Of a DNA stretch of 64,000 nt, positions 1 to 8,513 are shown piece after piece. Within the stretch, counting starts at the first letter, position 1. Each line of letters opens with the position of its first letter. Location of the stretch: NCBI RefSeq assembly GCF_020532705.1, contig NZ_JAJAVD010000004.1:496001-560000 (forward strand), read 5' to 3'. Source of the DNA: Methylobacillus caricis (lineage in GTDB: Bacteria > Pseudomonadota > Gammaproteobacteria > Burkholderiales > Methylophilaceae). The notes under the pieces were generated by a model that saw nothing but the letters and a program-made list of their open reading frames with translations, was not told the DNA's origin and searched no databases. Both the position numbers and the translations under genes were made by a program.

Positions 1-255
1 TCCATCAGAATCAATGCACAGACCGAGAATGATGGCAGAAGCGGGGTTGCCATTTCATTTGAGAATAGCGTGGACCAGCCTCCCGACCTCATCCGCATCT
101 TCGACAAATATTATCGTGAAGCCAACTCAAGCAAGCATACCGGTTTTGGCCTCGGGCTTTATTTGTCACGCACTGTCGCGTTATCATTGAATGGTTCGCT
201 GAACGCAAGCGTGTATCATCACCGTATCAGACTCACCCTATGGCTACCCAATTGA
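1..255 (+). CDS. Sensor histidine kinase, C-terminal end (partial)
   Basis: The reading frame is open from base 1 and ends at 255, so only the last 84 residues are present. They hold the end of a HATPase_c domain: a G2-box-like stretch (GFGLGLYLSR) preceded by a FDKYYRE segment typical of the F-box/G2 region of kinases. The stop overlaps the start of the response regulator by 16 bases, so the two form a translationally linked two-component pair. The sensor input cannot be read because the 5' part lies outside the window. Confidence 0.85.
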   Translation, partial: SIRINAQTENDGRSGVAISFENSVDQPPDLIRIFDKYYREANSSKHTGFGLGLYLSRTVALSLNGSLNASVYHHRIRLTLWLPN

Positions 256-941
256 ATATCGTGGTTGTGGAAGACCACGACGCACTGAGAGAAGTTACCG
301 TCAACGCCCTTTCCAGCAAGGGGCACCACGTCACCGGGCTGGAGTCGGCTGAGGCGCTGTACGAGCATCCCAACATCCAGTGCATCGACCTGATGCTCAT
401 CGATCTCAACCTGCCAGGTGAAAGCGGGCTGACCCTGACCCATCGCATCCGCCAGATTCATCCCAATGTCGGCATCATCATCGTCAGCGCCAACAATCTT
501 GCCGAACACAAAATGCAGGGCTACGACCAAGGTGCCGACATCTATCTGACCAAGCCTGCTGCCCTTGAAGAACTCAATAGCGCCATCAATGCGCTGACCA
601 GGCGGATTAAGCCCCAGCAAAGCCCGAGCCTGTCTTGCCTGACGCTTCACTCCAGGACACGCCAGCTAGTCCTGCATCAGACAAGCATCTCCCTCAACTC
701 CCAGGAGGCCTCTGTGGTCTTGGCCTTGCTGCGCGCGCCCGACCAACGCCTGGAAACCTGGCAACTGCTCGAGGTGGCGGGTCGCGATCATCCCGATTAC
801 AGCAAGGCGTCGCTCGAGGTGCTGATTGTCCGTCTCAGGAAAAAACTCACGCAGATCAGCCCGCAACCAGACTTGAACCCTATCCAGGCCATCCGCAACT
901 ATGGCTACCAACTCTGCGCCAGCATCACTATCGCCGATTAA
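240..941 (+). CDS. OmpR-family response regulator
   Basis: This 233-residue protein has a receiver domain at about residues 5-120, with acidic residues E11/D12, phospho-acceptor D55 (LIDLNLPG) and a TKP-like lysine near residue 103. A winged-helix DNA-binding domain follows at about 135-230, ending in a RAIRNYGYQL motif. Residues 5-12 and 55 are seen directly; OmpR-type winged helix is the family assignment. It overlaps the upstream kinase by 16 bp, so the pair is probably co-transcribed. A tandem 10-bp direct repeat just downstream (951-970), before the autotransporter gene, is a plausible binding site for this type of regulator, which usually binds direct repeats. Confidence 0.9.
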   Translation: MATQLNIVVVEDHDALREVTVNALSSKGHHVTGLESAEALYEHPNIQCIDLMLIDLNLPGESGLTLTHRIRQIHPNVGIIIVSANNLAEHKMQGYDQGADIYLTKPAALEELNSAINALTRRIKPQQSPSLSCLTLHSRTRQLVLHQTSISLNSQEASVVLALLRAPDQRLETWQLLEVAGRDHPDYSKASLEVLIVRLRKKLTQISPQPDLNPIQAIRNYGYQLCASITIAD

Positions 942-942
942 C

Positions 943-970
943 CCTACATCCTGTAGGTTTCTGTAGGTTT
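943..970. promoter_or_regulatory. Tandem CTGTAGGTTT repeats and CCTACA/TGTAGG dyad
   Basis: CTGTAGGTTT occurs twice back to back (951-960 and 961-970), and the first copy is also half of a CCTACA-N3-TGTAGG inverted repeat (943-957). It lies between the response-regulator stop and the autotransporter start, about 80 bp before the latter. A 10-bp direct repeat is the arrangement OmpR-family regulators usually bind. The assignment to the adjacent regulator is inference. Confidence 0.45.
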
Positions 971-1051
971 TCTCCCCTCTTCCTTTGCTAGCATCCCGGC
1001 TCGTGCCAGATACATTGCACTTATTACATATTGTTATTCTCGGGGGGATTC

Positions 1052-3067
1052 ATGAAACAGATACATACAGACAGGCACCAGTTGCCAGAAACCAAGCATT
1101 GTTCAGCAAAGCCCCGCCTTGGCACGCTTCTGGTAGCTAGCGCACTGGCCTCCATGTCGATGATGGCAGGCACCCAGGCATGGGCAGCCCCAGGCATTTG
1201 TGGCAGCGGGAGCACGTCCACCATCAATAGCGCCGAGACAAGCCAATGTCTGCCAGATAACAATGAAACCGTGACTGTTACCAGCGCAGGTAGCATCACC
1301 CCAAGCAGCGGAGCAGCGATTGATGCAAGCAGCCACACAGGCATTATCATCAACAATAGCGGCCTGATTGACGGCAATGTCATATTGGGCGGTGCCACGC
1401 TTAATCTTGAAGACACCAGCGGCCGCATTACCGGCACAATCACAGGAACAACAGGTTCCGCTATAAACATCAATGGTACTTTCACACAAGAAAACGCCAT
1501 CAATGTTGGAGGAGTCACTATTGCAAGCACCGGCATATTTATACCTGGCAACTATGATGCCGGTCAGGCCATTTCCGGTAATATCGAGAATAACGGCAGA
1601 GTAGTACTCACTTCAGATAACCCGCACGGCCATATTAATGGCGATTACCACCAAACTGCTAATGCCATCCTTGAGATTGGTGCACGCGGTGCATCATACG
1701 GCGAGTATGGCCGACTGCATGTTCTTGGCAATGCCACCTTTGATGCCGGCACGGGTTTGCATGTCAATGTCGCTCAAGTGAATACCCTAGCCAATAACGA
1801 CGTCTTGTCTAGCGTGGTCTATACCAGCGGGCTTACCGCAAGCACCTTCACCATCACCGACAACAGCCAGTTATTCAGCTTTGAAGCCATCGTGAACGGC
1901 AATAACATCGACCTCAAGACCATTGCCGCCAGCAGTAGCGGCGTGCTCAACAGCGTCAGGAACGAAGGCTTTGGCCAAGGCGTAGGTGCTGCGCGGGTAT
2001 TGGACAATTTTGTGGTGGGCGGCGCTACGGGCGACATGGCGAATGTGGTCACAGCATTCGGCAAGCTGGGTTCCGACAGTGCAGTCTCCAACGCTGTTGC
2101 CCAGACCCTGCCGTTAATGAGCGCCAGCATAGACCAAGTGGCCACCAACAGCATGCGCGGTACCAACCGTGTCATCCAGGCCCGTCAGGAAGGCAATATC
2201 GGACGTTCTTCCGGAGAAGGTTTCCTGGGCGACAAATATTTCTGGTTCAAGCCGATTGCGGCCAAAGCCAACCAGGGCAACCGCAATGGCGTGGCAGGCT
2301 ACAATGCCGATACCTATGGCTTCATCATCGGGGCTGACGCTGAAGTCAATGACACCAACCGACTGGGTGTCGCATTCTCGTATATGAACAGCAACGTGGA
2401 CGGTAAATCGACCTCGCGCTACAACGGCGCTGATATCGACGCTTACCAAGTGATTGCCTATGGCAGCCACAACCTGGCCAACGATCCCGATGTAGAGATC
2501 AATTGGCAGGCCGACTTCGGCATCAACAAGAACGATGGCCGCCGCACGATCAATTTTGGCGGCTTGAACCGGGTAGCGAAGTCTGACTTCGACAGCACCA
2601 CTGCACACATAGGTGCTGGCATCAGCCGCAGCATCCAGCTGAGCGAAAGAACCTCCTTCATTCCATCCGCCCGTGCTGACTACTTCTGGATCCGCAACGA
2701 ATCCTATACAGAAAAAGGTGCTGATGCGCTGAACCTGAAGGTAGGCAGCGCCACCAGCGAGCAGTTGATTGCCATGGTGGAAGGCCGCTTGCAGCATCGC
2801 CTGACCGATCGTGCAGCATTCACTGCCAACGCCGGTGTCGGGTATGACCTATTCGATGAGCAAAACAGCATTTCTGCCAGCTATGTAGGTGGTGGTGCAG
2901 CGTTCCGTACCCAAGGGCTGGAACTGAGCCCATGGATTGGTCGTGCCGGTCTCGGCTTGACCGTCAATGCATCAGAACGCACCGAGATCACAGCACGTTA
3001 CGATGTAGAAGGCCGCAGTGACTTTGTAGGCCAGACAGCATCACTCAAGGTGCGTTGGGCGTTCTAA
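1052..3067 (+). CDS. Autotransporter with C-terminal outer-membrane beta-barrel
   Basis: This 671-residue protein starts at the ATG at 1052, behind a strong GGGGGGA ribosome site; an in-frame TTG lies upstream but is less likely. A long N-terminal signal peptide ends near AWA/APG (about residue 45). The passenger (about 50-350) is Ser/Thr/Gly/Asn-rich with repeated short strands, as in beta-helix passengers. The C-terminal ~280 residues form an autotransporter barrel ending in the aromatic strand SLKVRWAF. It is expected to be a surface protein (type Va secretion). No protease or adhesin motif is recognised. The preceding two-component pair is a likely regulator. Confidence 0.85.
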   Translation: MKQIHTDRHQLPETKHCSAKPRLGTLLVASALASMSMMAGTQAWAAPGICGSGSTSTINSAETSQCLPDNNETVTVTSAGSITPSSGAAIDASSHTGIIINNSGLIDGNVILGGATLNLEDTSGRITGTITGTTGSAININGTFTQENAINVGGVTIASTGIFIPGNYDAGQAISGNIENNGRVVLTSDNPHGHINGDYHQTANAILEIGARGASYGEYGRLHVLGNATFDAGTGLHVNVAQVNTLANNDVLSSVVYTSGLTASTFTITDNSQLFSFEAIVNGNNIDLKTIAASSSGVLNSVRNEGFGQGVGAARVLDNFVVGGATGDMANVVTAFGKLGSDSAVSNAVAQTLPLMSASIDQVATNSMRGTNRVIQARQEGNIGRSSGEGFLGDKYFWFKPIAAKANQGNRNGVAGYNADTYGFIIGADAEVNDTNRLGVAFSYMNSNVDGKSTSRYNGADIDAYQVIAYGSHNLANDPDVEINWQADFGINKNDGRRTINFGGLNRVAKSDFDSTTAHIGAGISRSIQLSERTSFIPSARADYFWIRNESYTEKGADALNLKVGSATSEQLIAMVEGRLQHRLTDRAAFTANAGVGYDLFDEQNSISASYVGGGAAFRTQGLELSPWIGRAGLGLTVNASERTEITARYDVEGRSDFVGQTASLKVRWAF

Positions 3068-3094
3068 TACCTCTCCCAGGAATAGTTGATCTGC

Positions 3095-3118
3095 AAAAGC
3101 CCGCTTGCGCGGGCTTTT
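3095..3118 (+). terminator. Rho-independent terminator after the autotransporter
   Basis: A perfect stem (AAAAGCCCGC / GCGGGCTTTT) with a TTGC loop starts 27 bp after the autotransporter stop and ends in a T run. Confidence 0.85.
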
Positions 3119-3175
3119 GCTTATGGCGCAATCATCAGTTACTGTTACAACAAAACACTACAACACTGCATGCAT

Positions 3176-4018
3176 ATGAAACCCGGCCTTTTCTTCGTCA
3201 TCAGTTTCTGTCTCTCTGCATGCACGGAAATGCCCACTGTGCAGGATAGGCATATTGCTGCAGAGAAAGTGGCTTATGATGCTGGTTGGCAACGCTTGAA
3301 TCTGGATGCAGGGGCATTTGTGCTGGCTGCATTTGTTCCACCTGACCTGCCTCGCTCCGATACCCTGACGATTTACATTGAAGGAGACGGGCTTGCCTGG
3401 GTCAACTCATACACACCGTCATTCGACCCCACACCACGTAATCCATTGGCATTAAAACTCGCCTTAGACGATCCCAACCATCATGCAGTCTACCTAGCGC
3501 GACCTTGCCAATATGTGGATGCAGAAGATCGAAAGAACTGTAGCACCCGTTACTGGACAAACGAACGATTCGCACCTGCAGTCGTTGCCTCTATAGATCG
3601 GGCCATCACTCAATTGAAGCAACGATATGGTGCCCTGCATCTTGTGCTGGTGGGATATTCAGGTGGTGGTGCGGTGGCGGCGCTGGTGGCCGCCAGACGC
3701 CATGACATCAAGAAACTCATCACAGTTGCTGGCAACCTGGACACAGCGGCATGGACATCACAACAACAATTAAGCCCATTGACCGGCTCACTCAACCCTG
3801 CCGATGCCTGGCCTCAGCTTGCATCCGTGCCTCAATTACATTACGCAGGCGAGCACGACAATGTGATTGGGCCTGTCTTGACGAAGTCCTACCAAAACCG
3901 GTTCCCCAGAGAGAAACTGCCAGAGATCGTCATCATTCCTGGGTTTGACCACTACTGTTGCTGGATAGAAGCGTGGCCCAGGCTGATGACGACACCAGAA
4001 GTACCACTATCCAAATAA
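3176..4018 (+). CDS. Putative lipoprotein alpha/beta hydrolase
   Basis: The chosen ATG (3176) gives a 280-residue protein with a short lipoprotein signal, hydrophobic core FFVISFCLSAC with a lipobox ending LSAC. The frame extends further upstream but through the terminator. An alpha/beta-hydrolase fold is indicated by the nucleophile elbow GYSGGG (about residue 160), an Asp in AGEHDNVIG (about 225) and a His in GFDHYCC (about 260), a plausible Ser-Asp-His triad. It would be membrane-anchored in the periplasm or outer membrane. The substrate is unknown. It appears to stand alone between two terminated units. Confidence 0.75.
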   Translation: MKPGLFFVISFCLSACTEMPTVQDRHIAAEKVAYDAGWQRLNLDAGAFVLAAFVPPDLPRSDTLTIYIEGDGLAWVNSYTPSFDPTPRNPLALKLALDDPNHHAVYLARPCQYVDAEDRKNCSTRYWTNERFAPAVVASIDRAITQLKQRYGALHLVLVGYSGGGAVAALVAARRHDIKKLITVAGNLDTAAWTSQQQLSPLTGSLNPADAWPQLASVPQLHYAGEHDNVIGPVLTKSYQNRFPREKLPEIVIIPGFDHYCCWIEAWPRLMTTPEVPLSK

Positions 4019-4243
4019 CCTTTAACGCATATTTTGAGCGATGCTTTTTTACTGGCATTGCAAGCTTTGCAGTATTGCTCAACCTCATCTTCTTGATCTT
4101 TCCTGCCCGGATTGGCCCAGATCATTTATTTTGACTTTAGTGAGCAAGGACTTACCCTAACCTAAATCGCCGCGACTCAAGGCATGCCGGGACATGCCAG
4201 TTTTTAATGCTCTAAAATTGCGCGCACGCACCAAAAATTACCC
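4019..4243. other. Intergenic region upstream of the nrdJ promoter
   Basis: AT-rich sequence with no convincing ORF, no clear terminator for the hydrolase gene and no recognisable cobalamin riboswitch. Confidence 0.5.
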
Positions 4244-4297
4244 TTGACCAACACAATAAAATGACATAATTTTTCATGACATCACTATATCTTGTGG
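4244..4297 (+). promoter_or_regulatory. nrdJ promoter with tandem NrdR boxes
   Basis: A TTGACC -35 element (4244-4249) is followed by AT-rich -10 candidates (CATAAT or TAATTT near 4265-4272). Two NrdR-box-like 16-mers lie at 4251-4266 (ACACAATAAAATGACA, 11/16 to acaCwAtATaTwGtgt) and 4282-4297 (TCACTATATCTTGTGG, 13/16). Their start-to-start distance is 31 bp, the phasing known for paired NrdR boxes. Binding would repress nrdJ when dATP is high. The motif match was scored by eye. Confidence 0.6.
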
Positions 4298-4372
4298 TCC
4301 ATGCATAAGTGGCAGTACAGGCTGCATACTTAAAAAAAACGGCGATCTAGCCATCAACGGAGAGGAAGTCCC

Positions 4373-6532
4373 ATGCTCAAGGCCGTGAAAACTGCTAACC
4401 CAGCCAATCAGGAGTCAGAAGTGCAAGAAGTGACAATGCAGTCAGTTTCTTTGGACATCTGGGACAAGAAGTACCGCCTGAAGACCAAGCAGGGCAATTT
4501 CATCGACCAGGACATGGATGATACCTACAAGCGCGTGGCACGTGCCCTGGCTGATGTTGAGGATACTGAAGAGAAACGCAGCCACTGGTTTGATCGGTTC
4601 CTCTGGGCACTGCGCCGTGGCGCCATTCCTGCGGGCCGCATTACATCCAATGCCGGCGCGCAGGAACATAAGCCTGCCACCAGCACCATCAATTGCACAG
4701 TATCCGGCATTGTGGAAGACAGCATGGACGGCATTCTGGAAAAAGTCCATGAAGCCGGCCTGACGCTCAAGGCCGGTTGCGGCATTGGTTATGAATTCTC
4801 CACGCTCCGCCCCAAAGGGGCATTTGTCGCAGGTGCCGGCGCCTATACCAGCGGCCCGCTATCCTTCATGGATATCTACGACAAGATGTGTTTCACCGTC
4901 TCGTCCGCCGGCGGCCGCCGTGGCGCGCAGATGGCAACATTCGACATTTCGCATCCCGATGTCACCGACTTCATCAAGGCCAAGCGTGAAGCTGGCCGTT
5001 TGCGCCAATTCAACCTTTCCTGCCTGATTACCAAGGAATTCATGGAGGCAGTGAAAGCGGATTCAGACTGGAAACTGGCGTTTCCCGTCACCGAAAAAGA
5101 AGCCAATATCGACCATCTCGACCTTCATGATGAGGAACAGGTGGTGTGGCGAGAATGGCCGGTCAAGGGCAAATACCTGACCCGTGAATCCGACGGCAAG
5201 GTGGCATGCCGCGTATACCGCACCATCCGTGCCCAGCGCTTGTGGGATGTCATCATGTCATCTACTTATGACTTTGCTGAGCCAGGCTTCATCCTGATTG
5301 ACCGCGTCAATGAAATGAACAACAACTGGTACTGCGAGAACATCCGCGCCACCAACCCCTGCGGCGAACAGCCATTGCCACCTTATGGCGCCTGCCTGCT
5401 GGGCTCGGTCAACCTGACAAAGTTCGTACGCAAGCCGTTTACTGGCGATGCCTATTTTGACTGGGACGAATACCGTGAAGTGGTCGCAGTGTTCACCCGT
5501 ATGCTGGATAACGTCGTGGAAATCAACGGACTGCCGCTACAACAGCAACGTGATGAAATTGCGCGCAAGCGTCGCCATGGCATGGGTTATCTCGGCCTGG
5601 GTTCCACCCTGACCATGCTCAAGATGAAGTATGGTGATAGTTCGTCCCTCGCTTTCACTGAGGAAGTGACCAAGATCATGGCTGAGGTGGGCTGGCAGGT
5701 TGGCATAGAGCTGGCGGAGGAAAAAGGCGCCGCACCCATCATGGAAGAAGAGTTTGAGATCACCGCAGACCTGCTGGCAAAACGCCCGGAAATGCTCAAG
5801 GATGGCATCAAGCTGGGTGATAAGCTCAAGGGCAAGGTGCTCATGGGCCTCTACAGCCGTTACATGCAGCAATTCCCGGAAAAGCTGCGCAAACAGATTG
5901 CCAAGACTGGCTCCCGCTTCAGCCACCACAGCTCGATTGCCCCCACCGGCACCATCTCGCTTTCCCTGGCTAACAACGCCAGCAACGGTATCGAGCCATC
6001 ATTTGCCCATCATTATTCACGCAACGTGATCCGCGAAGGCAAGAAGTCCAAGGAAAAAGTCGACGTATTTTCCTACGAACTGCTGGCCTACCGTGAACTG
6101 GTGAATTCCAGCGCCATGCCATTCTCAGACAAGGCGGAAGAACAATTACCAGATTATTTCCTTGATTCATCCACCATCCAGGCCAAGGCCCATGTGGATA
6201 TCCAGGCCGCCGCACAAAAGTGGATAGACAGCTCCATCTCCAAGACCATCAACGTCCCCACGGACTACGATTACGAGGATTTCAAGAACATCTATCTCTA
6301 CGCTTACGACAAGGGCCTAAAAGGCTGCACCACCTTCCGCTTCAACCCGGAAGCCTTCCAGGGCGTATTGGTGACCGAGAAAGACCTGGAAAACACCACC
6401 TACAAATTCACGCTGGAAGATGGCACCGTGATTGAGGCCAAGGGTAATGACGAAATTGAGTATGACGGAGAAATTCACAGCGCTGCCAACCTCTACGATG
6501 CATTGAAGGAAGGTTACTACGGAAAGTTCTAG
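4373..6532 (+). CDS. nrdJ: Class II (adenosylcobalamin-dependent) ribonucleotide reductase, catalytic subunit NrdJa
   Basis: This 719-residue enzyme reduces ribonucleotides to deoxyribonucleotides using adenosylcobalamin. Visible signatures are the redox cysteine in INCTVSG (Cys108), the substrate loop around AGCGIGYEFSTLRP, the thiyl-radical cysteine in NPCGEQ (Cys330) and late catalytic-barrel motifs such as SIAPTGTISL. It is shorter than single-chain NrdJ proteins because the TSCPD domain and C-terminal cysteine cluster are on the next gene, as in the NrdJa/NrdJb arrangement of Pseudomonas. The start follows GAGAGGAAG. Regulation by NrdR is suggested by the box pair upstream. Confidence 0.93.
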   Translation: MLKAVKTANPANQESEVQEVTMQSVSLDIWDKKYRLKTKQGNFIDQDMDDTYKRVARALADVEDTEEKRSHWFDRFLWALRRGAIPAGRITSNAGAQEHKPATSTINCTVSGIVEDSMDGILEKVHEAGLTLKAGCGIGYEFSTLRPKGAFVAGAGAYTSGPLSFMDIYDKMCFTVSSAGGRRGAQMATFDISHPDVTDFIKAKREAGRLRQFNLSCLITKEFMEAVKADSDWKLAFPVTEKEANIDHLDLHDEEQVVWREWPVKGKYLTRESDGKVACRVYRTIRAQRLWDVIMSSTYDFAEPGFILIDRVNEMNNNWYCENIRATNPCGEQPLPPYGACLLGSVNLTKFVRKPFTGDAYFDWDEYREVVAVFTRMLDNVVEINGLPLQQQRDEIARKRRHGMGYLGLGSTLTMLKMKYGDSSSLAFTEEVTKIMAEVGWQVGIELAEEKGAAPIMEEEFEITADLLAKRPEMLKDGIKLGDKLKGKVLMGLYSRYMQQFPEKLRKQIAKTGSRFSHHSSIAPTGTISLSLANNASNGIEPSFAHHYSRNVIREGKKSKEKVDVFSYELLAYRELVNSSAMPFSDKAEEQLPDYFLDSSTIQAKAHVDIQAAAQKWIDSSISKTINVPTDYDYEDFKNIYLYAYDKGLKGCTTFRFNPEAFQGVLVTEKDLENTTYKFTLEDGTVIEAKGNDEIEYDGEIHSAANLYDALKEGYYGKF

Positions 6533-6627
6533 CACTGTCGTCACCGCTACCCCGGTAGACAAACGGATTAAGAGTCCGCCGCTCTACCGGAAACCAGATA
6601 CAGCGTCTATTGCATTAGGAGACCACC

Positions 6628-7332
6628 ATGGCAATCAAGATAGAGAAGAAAATCACCGGCTATAACGTCATCACCGAAGAGGACAAGGTCAAGGCGGCTG
6701 CCGAACAAAAAGCACATGAACAGAAACTGGCAGAAATCGTCCAGCTCGGCGAACCTCTTAGCCGTCCTGAAATGCTGGTAGGCAATACATACAAGATCAA
6801 GACCCCGGTTACCGAGCATGCGCTTTACATCACCATCAATGACGTGATCATGAACGAGGGCACGCCACAGGAACACCGCCGTCCGTTCGAAATATTCATC
6901 AACTCCAAGAACATGGAGCATTTCCAATGGATAGTCGCCCTGACTCGCGTCATGTCTGCCACCTTCCGCAAGGGTGGCGACATCACCTTTCTGGTTGAAG
7001 AACTCAAGAGCGTATTTGAACCAAGCGGCGGCTATTTCAAAAAAGGCGGCAAATATATCCCCAGTCTGGTCGCCGAAATCGGTGAAGTGCTGGAACAACA
7101 CCTATACCAGATAGGCATGCTGAAAAAAACAGGGCCCGATGAGCACCAACAGAAACTCATCAACGAGAAACGCGCCGAATACTTGGAAAAGCATGCAGCA
7201 TCAGGTGCTAAAACCAATGCCGAAGGCTTCCCGCCTGGCGCTCAGCTATGCAGCAAATGCAACACCAAGGCTGCGATCGTGATGGATGGATGCCTCACCT
7301 GCCTCAATTGCGGCGATAGCAAATGTGGTTAA
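6628..7332 (+). CDS. Class II ribonucleotide reductase accessory chain NrdJb (TSCPD domain)
   Basis: This 234-residue protein carries the C-terminal part of a split class II reductase. The TSCPD-type region is at about residues 70-165. It ends in a cysteine cluster (CSKC...CLTCLNCG) at about 208-233 that in full-length NrdJ shuttles electrons to the active site. It lies 95 bp after nrdJa and starts behind TTAGGAGACC. The cysteine codons are the last codons of the gene and should be strongly conserved. That makes the 3' end a good landing mark for a Tn7-like element, and one is inserted 26-30 bp beyond the stop. Confidence 0.9.
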   Translation: MAIKIEKKITGYNVITEEDKVKAAAEQKAHEQKLAEIVQLGEPLSRPEMLVGNTYKIKTPVTEHALYITINDVIMNEGTPQEHRRPFEIFINSKNMEHFQWIVALTRVMSATFRKGGDITFLVEELKSVFEPSGGYFKKGGKYIPSLVAEIGEVLEQHLYQIGMLKKTGPDEHQQKLINEKRAEYLEKHAASGAKTNAEGFPPGAQLCSKCNTKAAIVMDGCLTCLNCGDSKCG

Positions 7333-7333
7333 G

Positions 7334-7360
7334 AAAAGCCCGCAAACGCGGCTTTTGTTT
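7334..7360 (+). terminator. Terminator after nrdJb
   Basis: A stem (AAAAGCCcGC / GCGGCTTTT, one bulge) starts right after the stop codon and ends in GTTT. The transposon target duplication begins at 7358, so the element lies just beyond the terminator and does not disrupt the operon. Confidence 0.75.
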
Positions 7361-7362
7361 AA
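7358..7362. repeat. Target-site duplication TTTAA, nrdJb side
   Basis: TTTAA directly precedes the element's TGTGC end and is repeated at 22835-22839 directly after its GCACA end. Five bases is the duplication length of Tn7 family elements. Confidence 0.85.
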
Positions 7363-7430
7363 TGTGCATAAAGGCATAAACCTAAATTCACTACCCATAA
7401 ACATAAATATTTACTCTCAATAACTTAAAT
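7363..7430. repeat. tnsA-proximal transposon end: three abutting TnsB-type sites
   Basis: Three ~22-bp units follow each other without a gap: 7363-7387 (terminal, starts TGTGCATAAA), 7387-7408 and 7409-7430 (ATTTACTCTC...TTAAAT). Each ends in TAAAT. The units resemble those at the other end in inverted orientation. Abutting sites correspond to the right end of Tn7. Confidence 0.7.
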
Positions 7431-7435
7431 GCCCT

Positions 7436-7458
7436 CCCCCTCAATTGAGGGGTTTTTT
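7436..7458 (+). terminator. Terminator just inside the transposon end
   Basis: Perfect palindrome CCCCTCAATTGAGGGG followed by TTTTTT. It would stop host transcription entering from nrdJb. Confidence 0.75.
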
Positions 7459-7802
7459 ATGAGAATGCGTATCTAATACCACATACGCGTTTATACCAAT
7501 TAGCTATAAGACATTGACTTTTATTCGGAAATTAGGAATAATCATAGACCTGCCAAAACTAAGGACAATTTCTTCCACCTGGGTGGAGAATTCGATTAAA
7601 ACAAATTAAATTAATGACTTAGATTTACCCGAACGGGTGGCATGAGTAGAAATGATGAACCCCGGAACAGTTAGCGCTGCCCGGGGTTCTGGTGGATTTA
7701 GTTACCCCAAACCCACCGATAGTCTGCTCTTTTAAACCCTGCATGTCAATTTTCACGACATGCAGGGCGACCACCCTTTTGCGCTAAAACCGTAAAAGGA
7801 GA
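7459..7802 (+). promoter_or_regulatory. tnsA leader with four to five dyads
   Basis: No ORF is seen in this stretch. Inverted repeats are: TCCACC/GGTGGA (7574-7587), ACCCG/CGGGT (7627-7638), GAACCCCGG/CCGGGGTTC with a 15-nt loop (7657-7689), GGTGG/CCACC (7691-7717) and CCCTGCATGTC/GACATGCAGGG with a 9-nt loop (7737-7767). Several arms share GGGTGG/CCACC, so alternative pairings are possible. The region may regulate tnsABC transcription or translation. Confidence 0.45.
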
Positions 7803-7808
7803 ATGCAA

Positions 7809-8513
7809 ATGCAGTATCGCGACACCTATGATGTCAGCCTTGGCATCACAATAACCTTCCCACCTGCCGGCCAAATGGCTAGGCAATCTATCAACCGAAG
7901 TCAGTTACATCAACGATACAAAGGCATTTCTCACAAAGCCACTACGTTGAGGACTGTTAGGTGTGAGTCAAAAGCTGAGATCGAATTCCAACGCATGTTG
8001 GAATGCATGCCTGATGTCCTTGACTATCGCGAGCAACCAGCCACCATCAATTTTCTTCAAAATGGCGCGCAAAAAAGGCACTTCCCAGACTTTCTAGTGG
8101 ACTGCGGTGATCACTATCCCACCTTTGTGGAAGTTAAGCCTCATCCAAGCAAAGTCAACCAAGAGATCATTGATCGCACACAGTTGCTTAGTGAAAATTT
8201 ACCAAAACTTGGGTTTCGCTACAGGCTTGTAACGATGTCTGAGCTACCTACTCTTGTAGTTGAAAATTGCCACACTCTTCTCTTATACGCTCGTAGACCA
8301 CGACTTAAATTCCTTACAGATTTACCAAACGATGGAAGTTTCAACTCCCCATCAACTTGGGGAAGTTATCTTGAAACACAAATACCTCTAGCAGCTCAGC
8401 TTATTTTGTCAGGACATTTACATATCAATATGAATGCTCCATTAGAAAGCGGAAGCATTGTGTCTCTTACACCTCCATCAGAAGGAAAATTATCATGGAA
8501 AAACTTCATTTAA
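7809..8513 (+). CDS. tnsA: TnsA, transposon 5'-end endonuclease
   Basis: TnsA cuts the 5' ends of the element so that, with TnsB, it moves by cut-and-paste. Catalytic residues of the TnsA-type PD-(D/E)XK fold are visible: Glu57 in SKAEIEF, Asp94 in FPDF and Lys110 in VEVK (numbering from 7809). A Met two codons upstream (7803) is only one base from AAAGGAG, so 7809 is preferred. The remaining C-terminal part should contact TnsC by analogy with Tn7. The stop overlaps the tnsB start by 19 bp, indicating an operon. Confidence 0.9.
   Translation: MQYRDTYDVSLGITITFPPAGQMARQSINRSQLHQRYKGISHKATTLRTVRCESKAEIEFQRMLECMPDVLDYREQPATINFLQNGAQKRHFPDFLVDCGDHYPTFVEVKPHPSKVNQEIIDRTQLLSENLPKLGFRYRLVTMSELPTLVVENCHTLLLYARRPRLKFLTDLPNDGSFNSPSTWGSYLETQIPLAAQLILSGHLHINMNAPLESGSIVSLTPPSEGKLSWKNFI

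Noticed and set aside
4019-4372. Cobalamin riboswitch before nrdJ
   Set aside because: No B12-box-like or multi-stem structure is seen; the region is explained by the NrdR boxes and promoter.
7570-7770. Possible CRISPR or guide-RNA array for a CRISPR-associated transposon
   Set aside because: The hairpins have different sequences, there is no repeat-spacer periodicity, and no Cas12k or Cascade genes occur in the element.
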